A stretch of 64,000 nucleotides of DNA from Clostridium collagenovorans DSM 3089 (GTDB lineage Bacteria; Bacillota; Clostridia; Clostridiales; Clostridiaceae): positions 190,669-254,668 of the forward strand of contig NZ_FQXP01000006.1 of the NCBI RefSeq assembly GCF_900130005.1. The letters are read 5' to 3'. Positions 25,014 to 34,300 of this stretch are shown piece after piece. The stretch's first letter is position 1; each line of letters opens with the position of its first letter. The position numbers were made by a program, and so were the translations under genes. The notes beneath the pieces are model-generated. The model saw nothing but the letters and a program-made list of their open reading frames with translations. It did not search any database and was not told where the DNA came from.

Positions 25014-25197
25014 ATGGCAAAAAAAGAACACATAATATTGAAAAAATGATTAAGGAAGGTTATGGAACTGGCATAGGTAGTGTGAATATAAGCCATGGAT
25101 AAAAATGCATGACTTAAGGGAGATAATCTATGAATTTATTTTTTATAAGTGTAGATTGTTTTTTCTTGAAGAAAAAAATAAAAGGGTTGTCAAACTA
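25014..25197 (+). pseudogene. Decayed 5' fragment of a tnsA-like (Tn7-type endonuclease) gene
   Basis: AGAGGT followed by ATG starts MAKKEH; two frameshifts later the translated pieces read NIEKMIKEGYGTGIGS (from 25034) and YKPWIKMHDLREI (from 25087). Together they match the N-terminal block of TnsA proteins, (I)xxxIKEGxGxGxGxxYxPWLxxxD, known from Tn7 (RIKEGRGQGHGKDYIPWL). The catalytic endonuclease domain and all other tns genes are missing. It is on the same strand as glmS and starts just after it, the arrangement expected of a Tn7-like right end at attTn7. Frames used: 25014-25033, 25034-25081, 25087-25197, the last ending in TAA before the ABC gene. Confidence 0.65.
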
Positions 25198-25210
25198 GAA
25201 AGGATTTAAT

Positions 25211-26986
25211 ATGAAAAGACACGATGTGAAAAGAAAAAATAAGATATTATCTCTAATGAAAATTGCTAAAATTTATTCTCCATTTTATTTCTTATTAAGC
25301 TTAATTTTAACTATTGTAGAAGGATTAATGGTGCCTTTTATGCTGTTTACTGTGGCAAAATTTATTGATGCAGCTATGACAGTAGCATCAGTAAATCCGG
25401 AAATTAGAACGATGTTAATATACTTAGGCTTGACAGTTCTTAGTTATCTATACATGCAATTAGGACAAGATTTTAGGCAATATAGTTATAATTTATTAGA
25501 AGATGATCTGAGGAAGAAATTTAAAGCAGATATTATTAAGGAGCAATTTTCTGTTGATTATTTGCTGTTTGAAGCAACTAAAACCCAAGACCTTTTTTTG
25601 AGAGTTACAAAAGATATTGAAATTAAGATTGTAGAGGTAATACGTTCAGTTAATACTGCAATTTTAGTATTTATACAACTATTTGGTGTTCTTTATGCAG
25701 TTGCAACAGTCAACTTGTGGGTTGTTTTCGTATATCTATTTATTATGATTCCTACAATACTTCTTACATTCAGGAATGGTAGGGTCGTCTATGAAGAAGA
25801 AAAGAAGGTTGGATTTATTACAAGACAGATGAATTATTTGTCAGAGATATTGGTTAACAGGGAAACGGTGAATGAAAGAGCTTTATTTGGATTTGCTCCC
25901 TCTCTTAACAAGAGATTTATGGAGGCGCATCTGTTCAGGTCAAACTATAATACTAAGGTTTTAGCTAAAGAGACATCAAGCAGTATGATGGTGAATGTTG
26001 TAGGTAGTATTGCAGCTGTATTTATCATTTTCATGCTGGCACGACAAATACCGGGTGGTGCGGTAACAGTAGGTCTGTTTACTTCTATAGCAGGTAGTAT
26101 GATTAGTTTAAGTAAGATAGTTGCTTTTCAGGCATCTGAATTGATTTTAGAATTTTCAAAACATTACGAGTATGCGAAAGATTTAGATGAGTTTACAAAA
26201 CTGAAGAGGAACAGTTTAGAAAGCTCGGAGAATGGAAAGAAGATACCATTTGAAAGCCTTGTTATAAAAAACCTTTGGTTTAGGTATGAGGATTCCGGAG
26301 AATACATTTTGAGAGGGGTTAACTTATCACTCAAAAAGGGGAAATCCTATTCACTGGTTGGATTGAATGGTGCAGGTAAATCTACCTTAGTAAAAATTAT
26401 GGTAGGATTATACCGTGATTATGAAGGTGAAATACTTTTAAATGGAAAGGATTTGAAGTCATATGAATTTGGAGAGTTGAGAAGTATATTTTCTGTAGTT
26501 TCTCAGGACTTCGCTAAATATTATGTATCACTAAAAGAAAATATAGCATTTGGAGATTCAGAAGCAGATATAAGTGAAGTGATTAGGTTGATGGAGCTAG
26601 AAGGTGTAGTTGATAATTTGCCAAAGAAAGAGCAAAGTCTTCTTGGTAAAATCTATGAGGATGGAAGTGACCTTTCTGGAGGGGAATGGCAAAGGCTTGC
26701 CATTGCACGTGCTTTGTATTTGAATTCGCCTTTTATGATAATGGATGAACCCACTGCAAGTCTAAGCCCAAGGGCAGAAAGTATGATTTATAATCAATTT
26801 TTAAACATAGCAAAGGACAAGACTCTTTTTATGATAACTCATAGGTTAGGTTCAACAAAAATAACTGATGAGATTATTGTGCTTGATCAAGGAGAAATTA
26901 TTGAAAAAGGAACTCATGAAGAATTAATGGAGAATGATAATGTCTATGCACAATTATTTAGAAAGCAGGGTGAGATGTATGACTAA
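25211..26986 (+). CDS. ABC exporter half-transporter, first of a pair
   Basis: 591 aa. Six predicted membrane helices (about 15-330) are followed by an ATPase with Walker A GLNGAGKST (384-392), signature LSGGEWQR (488-495), Walker B MIMDEP (Asp512, Glu513) and switch His in ITHRLGSTK. The GEWQR form is common in peptide or lantibiotic-type exporters. It overlaps the second half-transporter by eight bases (ATGACTAA), so a heterodimer is likely; the substrate is unknown. Codon use differs from the neighbours: CGT and AGG arginines, more C-ending codons. Together with the tnsA relic just upstream, this suggests horizontally acquired cargo. Confidence 0.85.
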   Translation: MKRHDVKRKNKILSLMKIAKIYSPFYFLLSLILTIVEGLMVPFMLFTVAKFIDAAMTVASVNPEIRTMLIYLGLTVLSYLYMQLGQDFRQYSYNLLEDDLRKKFKADIIKEQFSVDYLLFEATKTQDLFLRVTKDIEIKIVEVIRSVNTAILVFIQLFGVLYAVATVNLWVVFVYLFIMIPTILLTFRNGRVVYEEEKKVGFITRQMNYLSEILVNRETVNERALFGFAPSLNKRFMEAHLFRSNYNTKVLAKETSSSMMVNVVGSIAAVFIIFMLARQIPGGAVTVGLFTSIAGSMISLSKIVAFQASELILEFSKHYEYAKDLDEFTKLKRNSLESSENGKKIPFESLVIKNLWFRYEDSGEYILRGVNLSLKKGKSYSLVGLNGAGKSTLVKIMVGLYRDYEGEILLNGKDLKSYEFGELRSIFSVVSQDFAKYYVSLKENIAFGDSEADISEVIRLMELEGVVDNLPKKEQSLLGKIYEDGSDLSGGEWQRLAIARALYLNSPFMIMDEPTASLSPRAESMIYNQFLNIAKDKTLFMITHRLGSTKITDEIIVLDQGEIIEKGTHEELMENDNVYAQLFRKQGEMYD

Positions 26987-28739
26987 TAAAAAAATGTCTT
27001 GGACAAAGGTTCTGGGAAGATTAATAAAATATACTTGGCATGCAAGCCCGGCTACATTTGTTCTACTTGTTATTTCTTCCTTATTTATGAGTACCCTTGG
27101 ATTCCTTGAAATTGTCTCAATAAAGACCTTGTTTGATAATGCTGTAGATGTTGCAAATGGAGAGGCAATAGAGTTGATTTATAAGCCTATCATAGGTTTA
27201 CTAGCGATCGTGGCATTGTATCCTTTCGGTGAATGGCTTGAGTACATGGCACAAGGATATTTCTGGAGACGTGGTAGTGGATATATGAAATTTTTACATC
27301 ATAATCGTACAAGCCATATGAAGTCTATCGAGTTTGAAGATTCAACTAATATTGATAATCTGAAAAAAGCAAGCTCTGGCAGTGAGGATGCTCCTAGTGG
27401 ACTCCGTATTATTGTACAGATTCTGTTCCTGTATATACCTTATATTCTAAGTTTACTAATATATTTAGTGAATATAAATCCTGTGTTGGTACTTGTAATT
27501 GTGCTGATTTTCATTCCCACGTTCTTATTAGAGAGAATTAGGGTAGAACAAAGTTTTGAGTTTGAAGACAAAATGGGCAACAGGAGAAGAAAAACCGAGT
27601 ATTTTGAAAAATGTATCATATCAAGAGAGTACTTTAAAGAAACGTTGCTTAATGGTTCCTTTAAGTATTTCCTTAGACTATTTACAGAGTCAAACAAAGA
27701 ATTCAGTAAAGAATTTGTTTCTACTAAAAGGCACATTCTTAAGTCATCCGTGTGTATGAAGTTGTTAAATTCTATAGGATTCTTAAGTGTACTTATGCTT
27801 TTAGTGTATTTTGTTTACTCAGGAGTTATATCAATTGGCTTGTTTGCAGCTATTTATTACTCTATTTCCAAAATAACAACAATGTTAAGAAGTGCAATTG
27901 AAGCCATGGGAGGAGCGCTTGTTGGTATTTCAAATACTTCGTTCTTAATAAGACTTCTTGATGATAATTGTGACTTAGGTAAGGAGGCAGATATTCCAAA
28001 AGATCAAGATATTCAATTAAGAGATGTAAGTTTTGCTTATCCAAATGCTAGGGGCAATGCGTTGCAAAATATCAATCTTACAATTAAGGCTGGAACATCG
28101 CTGGCAATTGTAGGGGAAAATGGTTCAGGGAAAAGTACATTGACGAAGGTAATTATGGGGTTATATGATCCTACAAAGGGCGAGGTTGTATACGGAGACA
28201 AAGCACTCCATCCTTATTCAAATATTTCAAAGTTTAAAGGCATTAGTGCAGTTTTTCAAGATTTTGTTAAATACAAGTTGTCTGTAGAGGACAATATCAA
28301 AATGAGTAATATCACATGTGAAATGGCAACTGAGGATAGTCTTGATAAAGTAGAGATAAATTTGCCGGAATTAAATATCAAAGGAAACACAATTCTATCT
28401 AGGGAGTTTGGAGGTCAAGACCTTTCTGGTGGAGAATGGCAAAGAATTGCAATCGCCCGTGGACTTTACCGCCCACATAACCTAATTGTCTTAGATGAAC
28501 CTACTGCAGCGATTGACCCAATTGAGGAAGCTAATGTGTTTGAGTCTTTTAAAAGGATAAGTATTGGGAAAACATGTGTTTTTGTAACTCATAGATTAGG
28601 TTCTACTAAAATTGCAGACAGAATTATAGTTATGGATAAAGGTGAAATAGTAGAAGATGGAACACATTTAGAGCTGCTAAACATGCAAGGTAGGTATTAT
28701 GAATTACTACAATCCCAAGCACAGTGGTATGAACGCTAG
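26979..28739 (+). CDS. ABC exporter half-transporter, second of a pair
   Basis: 586 aa from ATG 26979, which has AGGGTGAG nine bases upstream; the frame is open further upstream inside the previous gene but without a better start. Transmembrane domain about 20-340; ATPase with Walker A GENGSGKST (379-387), signature LSGGEWQR (482-489), Walker B LIVLDEPT and switch His in VTHRLGSTK. Q-loops of both partners read QDF(A/V)KY, a sign that they are sister subunits. Codons such as CGC and CGT (IARGLYRPH) are rare in the rest of the window. No immunity, peptide precursor or modification gene is adjacent. Confidence 0.85.
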   Translation: MTNKKMSWTKVLGRLIKYTWHASPATFVLLVISSLFMSTLGFLEIVSIKTLFDNAVDVANGEAIELIYKPIIGLLAIVALYPFGEWLEYMAQGYFWRRGSGYMKFLHHNRTSHMKSIEFEDSTNIDNLKKASSGSEDAPSGLRIIVQILFLYIPYILSLLIYLVNINPVLVLVIVLIFIPTFLLERIRVEQSFEFEDKMGNRRRKTEYFEKCIISREYFKETLLNGSFKYFLRLFTESNKEFSKEFVSTKRHILKSSVCMKLLNSIGFLSVLMLLVYFVYSGVISIGLFAAIYYSISKITTMLRSAIEAMGGALVGISNTSFLIRLLDDNCDLGKEADIPKDQDIQLRDVSFAYPNARGNALQNINLTIKAGTSLAIVGENGSGKSTLTKVIMGLYDPTKGEVVYGDKALHPYSNISKFKGISAVFQDFVKYKLSVEDNIKMSNITCEMATEDSLDKVEINLPELNIKGNTILSREFGGQDLSGGEWQRIAIARGLYRPHNLIVLDEPTAAIDPIEEANVFESFKRISIGKTCVFVTHRLGSTKIADRIIVMDKGEIVEDGTHLELLNMQGRYYELLQSQAQWYER

Positions 28740-28876
28740 AAATTGAGAAATATTTCTCTAGTCTTTTATTTTTGATGATATTTAGTATGTTTACACATAA
28801 AAGGTATAATTGTATGATGTTACTAAGGGATATTTATTGAATATTCCAACAAATAATTAAGGGGAAGGTAAAGAAT

Positions 28877-29203
28877 ATGGGAAATGATTTTTATTGTGAA
28901 CAAGTCTTAAGTGGGAAAACAGAGGTTGAAAAGGTCTATGAAACAGATAATGTATTAGCATATTATCATACAAAGCCAGCCTATGATGTGCATATAGTTG
29001 TAATTCCTAAGAAACATATATCATCTTTAATAACTATAACAGAAGATGAAAATGACTTACTACTAGAGTTATTATCAGTAGTAAAAAAGGTTGCTTCAGA
29101 AGTAGTTGAAAAACAAGGTGCATGTAGAGTAATAACAAACTTAGGTAACTATCAAGATTCTAAACATCTACACTGGCATGTAGTTCAAGGTGGTAGAAGA
29201 TAA
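28877..29203 (+). CDS. HIT family nucleotide-binding hydrolase
   Basis: 108-aa histidine-triad protein, full length for the HinT branch. The triad is H97-L-H99-W-H101, followed by VVQGGRR; an N-terminal NVLAYYHTKPAYDVHIVVIPKKH carries the other conserved His. Such proteins hydrolyse nucleotide phosphoramidates in the cytosol; the physiological substrate is uncertain. ATG is preceded by GGGGAAGG. Monocistronic, with its own terminator. Confidence 0.9.
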   Translation: MGNDFYCEQVLSGKTEVEKVYETDNVLAYYHTKPAYDVHIVVIPKKHISSLITITEDENDLLLELLSVVKKVASEVVEKQGACRVITNLGNYQDSKHLHWHVVQGGRR

Positions 29204-29223
29204 TATAATTTTATAATAGGCAT

Positions 29224-29262
29224 AAGGCTGTATTCTATAAAGGAATGCAGCCTTTAATTTTT
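29224..29262 (+). terminator. Terminator of the HIT gene
   Basis: AAGGCTGTATTC pairs with GAATGCAGCCTT (one G-T), followed by TAATTTTT. Confidence 0.85.
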
Positions 29263-29548
29263 GGTTTTGATATTTTAAAGCTATAGCATCTTAAAAGCTC
29301 TTAATTACAGTTATATTTTATCTAAAGTATCTTAATCCTAATATAGTATGTCTCCGATATATACATCAATAAACTACATATAAATAGAAATTATAATCTC
29401 AATATGAAATATTTATGTATAAATATTAAAAAAAGGTACCTAAATCAAAATTAGGGGATGTATTTAATTATGTGTAATGCAAAGGGGAAGAGTCACATGG
29501 TTAAATTACCATAGTATTTATATTATTTATAAGGGGGAGGGAGTTATT
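29263..29548 (+). other. Intergenic region before the VTC-domain gene
   Basis: No gene or clear element seen. The upstream extension of the VTC frame to 29477 lacks a ribosome site and has atypical codons, so it is treated as non-coding. Confidence 0.5.
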
Positions 29549-30271
29549 ATGGAGGCTTTAAGGAGTAAGATAAATACTATTGCTGTTTCTAGGAGAGAGC
29601 TTAAGTATTTGGTTTCTTTAGTGGATAGGGTTTATCTTTTGAATGCCTTGAGTAAGATATTAAAACCTGATGAGTATGGGGGATACAACGGTTATAGTGT
29701 TAGGAGCTTGTATTTTGATAGTATTAGCAATGAGGACTATATTGAGAAGCTTGTTAAGACTGATGAGAGAAAGAGGGTTAGACTTAGGATATATAGCACA
29801 AGGGATACTGTTGTTAAGTTTGAGATTAAGAGGAAGTCTTTTGGCAGAGAGTTGAAGGAAACAATTGTTATAAGCAAAGAGGATGCACAGGAAGTGATTA
29901 ATAGAAATTATGAGGTGCTTCTTAACTATGATAGTGATATTTCTGAGTATGCCTATGATCTCATGAAGACGCACAATTACAGACCTGTTGCTTTAGTTGA
30001 ATATGATAGAAGGGCTTTTACTCATAGGGATTTTAATACTAGGATTACTTTGGACAATAATTTAAGATATTGTAATTTTGAGTATGATTTATTTAAGGAA
30101 AATATTAATTTTATACAAGCACTTCCAAAGGATAAAACAATTTTAGAAGTTAAGTATGATAGATTTTTATTTAGTCAAATACAAGATGTGCTTCAGAGCT
30201 GTGATTTATCAGGTAAACCACCTAGTAAGTTTGGTTCTGCAAGAGGTTTACTAATGAAGTATTATTACTAA
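29549..30271 (+). CDS. VTC-domain (polyphosphate-polymerase-like) protein
   Basis: 240 aa from ATG 29549, preceded by AAGGGGGAGGGAG. Almost the whole protein is a VTC domain of the triphosphate-tunnel superfamily. Tunnel-type charged strands are visible as RRELKYLV, VRSLYFDS, RKRVRLRIY, KFEIKRK, VEYDRRAF and ILEVKYD. In yeast the Vtc4 domain makes polyphosphate from ATP; in bacteria the function of single VTC proteins is unproven. The DUF4956 membrane protein that follows 18 bases later is the usual bacterial partner, suggesting a membrane-linked complex. A CotH-like kinase, often the third member, is absent. Confidence 0.8.
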   Translation: MEALRSKINTIAVSRRELKYLVSLVDRVYLLNALSKILKPDEYGGYNGYSVRSLYFDSISNEDYIEKLVKTDERKRVRLRIYSTRDTVVKFEIKRKSFGRELKETIVISKEDAQEVINRNYEVLLNYDSDISEYAYDLMKTHNYRPVALVEYDRRAFTHRDFNTRITLDNNLRYCNFEYDLFKENINFIQALPKDKTILEVKYDRFLFSQIQDVLQSCDLSGKPPSKFGSARGLLMKYYY

Positions 30272-30289
30272 GATAAGGGGAGAATTAAA

Positions 30290-30970
30290 ATGAATCAATT
30301 AATGAATTTAAATGGGGATATTAATAGTTTTATGCAAATGGTACAGCAAGGGCAAAGCAATGGTACGGTTATTACTAGTCTTTTATTTTCAATGGGATTA
30401 TCAGCTATTTTATATTTTACTTATAAGCACTCATATACATCACTTAATTATAATAAAAGATTTAATATAACACTTATGATGATTGCCTTTATTTCAACTA
30501 TTTTAATGGATTTAATACAGTCTAATCTGGCCTTATCTTTAGGTATGCTTGGCTCATTATCTATAGTAAGATTTAGAACTAATATTAAGGATTCTAGGGA
30601 TATAGGCTTTATATTTTGGAGTATGGCTATAGGTATTTCATCTTCTGTAGGAGGTTATTTCATAGGAATTGTTGGCTCTGTAATTATGGCCATATTTATG
30701 ATTACTACTAGTAAGAATCTAAGAGGTGGAGATCTTTTATTATTAGTTATACGTGGAGAAAATACAGATATAAATTTAATTGAAAAGATAATAAATGAAG
30801 CTAAGGGTAGTAATAAAATTAAGGCTAAAAATATTTTAGCAGATTCCTTCGAATTAGTTTATGAAATAAAGGTTGCTCAAGATGAGGATAATAAGATAAT
30901 AAATAAATTACTCTCTCTAGAAGGAATTGATAGTGTGAATATTTTAGCTCCTAACACAGAGGTAGTTTAG
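30290..30970 (+). CDS. DUF4956 membrane protein
   Basis: 226 aa with four to five membrane helices in residues 20-145 and a cytosolic C-terminal α/β domain of about 80 residues. The block GSLSIVRFRTNIKDSRDIGF is the family signature. DUF4956 genes habitually sit next to VTC-domain genes, as here, and are assumed to form the membrane partner of the tunnel enzyme. No biochemical function is known. ATG follows AGGGGAG. Confidence 0.8.
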   Translation: MNQLMNLNGDINSFMQMVQQGQSNGTVITSLLFSMGLSAILYFTYKHSYTSLNYNKRFNITLMMIAFISTILMDLIQSNLALSLGMLGSLSIVRFRTNIKDSRDIGFIFWSMAIGISSSVGGYFIGIVGSVIMAIFMITTSKNLRGGDLLLLVIRGENTDINLIEKIINEAKGSNKIKAKNILADSFELVYEIKVAQDEDNKIINKLLSLEGIDSVNILAPNTEVV

Positions 30971-31309
30971 TTAATTTTACATAGGGAAAAGCAGTTAAAA
31001 TAGATGACTTAAAATATATAGAGATATAAGCAGTGAATTAAGATATATGTAGAATAAAGTTTATAATTTAATATATTTTAAATACAAAAAATATCTTTGA
31101 AGAAGAAGCTAAAGAGAAAGAATTTAAATTAAGGCTGTAGTAGAAGAAAATTTCTACTACAGCCTTAATTATTGCTAAAGTAAAGGTGTAAAATTTATAA
31201 TACATACTTTATAACATTGAAACTAACCTATAATATCTTAGCTTAAAGTTAGTATTTCACTATAAAATTGCAAATATAATATAAGTATATTTAATGCAAG
31301 ATATATTAA
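30971..31309. other. Intergenic region between convergent genes
   Basis: Contains the terminator at 31127-31172. Bases about 31014-31090 (ATATAAGCAGTGAATTAAG) and 31285-31305 (ATTTAATGCAAGATATATTA) echo parts of R2 and R1, but are too short to call. Confidence 0.4.
31127..31172 (+). terminator. Terminator of the VTC/DUF4956 operon
   Basis: A 19-bp perfect stem AATTAAGGCTGTAGTAGAA (31127-31145) with TTCTACTACAGCCTTAATT (31152-31170). Confidence 0.8.
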
Positions 31310-34300
31310 TTACTGAAATAAGCTTAATATGTCTTCTTGTGATAAGCTAAGTAAATTATCACTGTTACATAGTTCATCGCCTAATATTTTTGAGATAAGT
31401 TCTCTTTTTTCGTCTTGTAGAGCGATGATTTTTTCTTCTATGGTGTCTTTTGCAATTAACTTAATTACTTCGACAACATGTTTTTGACCTATTCTATGAG
31501 ATCTATCCGTTGCTTGATCTTCAACGGCTGGATTCCACCAAGGATCAAAGTGTATTACAGTATCTGCTGAGGTTAAGTTTAAGCCAGTTCCACCAGCTTT
31601 TAAGCTTATTAAAAATACTTTGTTAAGTCCTGCATTAAAGTCATTTACTAATTCCATTCTTTTCTGTGAGCTTAAGCTTCCATCTAAATAACTAAAATTA
31701 ATATTCTCATCTCTTAGACGTATCTTAATATTATTTAAAACAGAGGTAAATTGAGAGAAAACTAATATTCTATGACCTTGCGCAATGCTTTGTTGTAATA
31801 ATTCAATAAGGGCTTCGATTTTACCACTAGTACCTATATAGTTTTCTAAAACTACAGATGGGTCTAGGCATAGTTGCCTTAGTTTTGTTATATAGGCTAA
31901 GATTTCTATTTTACCTTTATTGAATTCGTCATTAGTAAGTTTGTTTTCTATAAAATCAACTACATGTTTAGCATAAACCCCATAAACACGTTGTTGTTCT
32001 AAAGGTAACTCTACCTCAACTCTAGTCTCTATTTTATCAGGAAGTTCTAAGGCAACATCCTTTTTAAAACGTCTCAAAATAAATGGTTTTATAAGTTTAT
32101 TTAGTTCTTCTACAATTTCTGTACCTTCTTTTAATTTTCTATTGTACCTTACGTTGAATTTCTTTTCGCTGTATAAATAGTCTGGCATAATAAAATCAAA
32201 AATAGACCAAAGTTCCATTAAAGAGTTCTCCATAGGGGTTCCCGTTAAAGCAAATCTTCGTTTTCCTTTTAAGGATTTTACAGAGCTTGCATTTTGAGAA
32301 CCAGGATTCTTAATGTTTTGAGCTTCGTCTAAAACTATATAATCAAAATCTATTTCAGAATATTGCTCTAGGTCATTTTTAAGTAAGGTATATGTTGTTA
32401 TTAATATATCGTAATCCTTATAATTATTTAGAATTTCACTTCTTAGCTCTTTGCTAGAGTTTACTAAGGCAACCTTAAGAGTAGGTGCAAATTTCTCAAA
32501 CTCCTTTTTCCAGTTATATATTAAGGAGGTAGGAGCAACTATAAGGCTATGAGTATTTTTATTTGATAACAAGAAGGTAATAGTTTGTAGAGTCTTACCT
32601 AAACCCATTTCATCGCCTAAAATACCACCGAAACCGAAGTAATCCAAGGTTTTAAACCAGTTGTAGCCTATGTTTTGATAAGGTCTAAGTGTGGCATTTA
32701 ATTCCTTAGGGATTTCATTAGTGAGTTTACTTACAGAATCAAATTTTTCTTTAAGCTCCTGAAGTTCTTCCGTTCCTTGTATATATCTAATATCATATTC
32801 CTGTATAAAGGTATCGAAATATAAGCCTTTATTTTGAGGTATCGATATAATGTTATTCATTAAATTATTATCTGCATTTAAGGTATCTAATAGCTTTAAA
32901 AAGTTATGTAATTCTATTTGTTCAAGGTCTAAAAATTCTCCGTTTTGAAGTTTAAAGTACTTTAACTTTGATCTAAAGGATTTTAATATACCTTTACTTT
33001 CCTTAGGAGTTATGTTATCTATATTAAACTTAAGTTCAAAGTATTTATGCTTTCCAGCAGAGATTTCAGCACTAATAGCACCACTGCTTAGTTTTTTTAC
33101 TCCTTTAAAGTTTTCAGAATAGAAGATTTCACCGTACTCTTGAAGTTTTTCTATTTCGTTTTTAAAGAAGTCAAATATGTAATCTTCACCTCTAAGTAAA
33201 TAGAATTTAGTTTCAACCTCACTGAAACCAATGGATTTAACATAATCCTTAACTTTCTTTTCAGCTACAGAATCTCTGTATATTATTTTATCAGTGTAAT
33301 TTTCAAAAATATTAAATTCATATTGGTTGTATTTAACCTTAAGAGTTAAGGTATAATTATCATCTTCCTTATCAAAATAAAATAAAAATTTAGGAGGAAC
33401 TGTTATAATCTTATCTCTTATATTTTTTGAAAGTATTAAATCTGAGGTTAAAGAATTAAGTTTAGGTATTAATTCCCTTAATATTTTACTTTCCTCTTTT
33501 TTAGGAAAGGATATGGAGTCAGTTCCATTAAATATTTTATAGTATGGAGCTGCATTCAACACATAATCCTTAGAAGGTAAATAAATATCTGTACCTAGCA
33601 ATAGTGCGTCCATTTTCCCATTTAAACTTTCAGGAAGTGGTGAATTTAGTTTAAGCTCATATTTAGATGAAGCAAGTTTCAAACTGAAATTCATTGGTGG
33701 ATCGCAGGTTAAAATATCACAATCAACAGCTTTATAAAAGAATCCTTGATTCAAATAAACACGATGGTGCTTTAATGAAAGCAAGAAACTTTTTAAAAGG
33801 TGATTAGGTGGAAATAAATATTTTCCACTTATAAATTTATTTTCTGTATTATCTATATTAAAGCTAAGTTCAAGATTGCGTAAATCTTGAATAAAGTCAA
33901 TTATTACGGCATCTTTACCATTAAAATATTGTTTATGCATATCAAGGGTAAAATCCTTACTATATTTCAATGGAAATCTATTATTGTAGTAAGTTAAAAA
34001 CTGATTTATATCCTTTAAAAGATAGAGTTTTGAAGAGCTATGAGCTTTAGGACCTATCCTAAATTCAGCTGCAATCTTGTTATCATATCCAATTTTATTA
34101 AGATAAATCTCGATTTTTAATTCTTCTTTACTACTAGAATCTGATAGAAGCAAATCTAAGATGTTACTCTCAGGGGGTAGCTCCTTAGTAGGAACATTTT
34201 TGCTTAAATCCTCAGTGGAGGAAAATATATTTTGAGTATCAGTAAACTCATGTGTTTTAAGAAAATAATAGAAGGTAGCCATAATATGTTTGCAACAATA

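Noticed and set aside
28740..28876. Left end of the proposed Tn7-like element
   Set aside because: Searched for an ACA end followed by AATGA and for inverted TTTGAAAGAAAGTT copies; none present, so the left boundary cannot be placed.
29477..29548. N-terminal extension of the VTC-domain protein
   Set aside because: No ribosome site and atypical residues; ATG 29549 follows AAGGGGGAGGG.
31014..31305. Further R1 and R2 copies
   Set aside because: Short stretches match (ATATAAGCAGTGAATT, ATTTAATGCAAGATATATTA) but not in the order or extent of the accepted copies; could be chance in AT-rich DNA.
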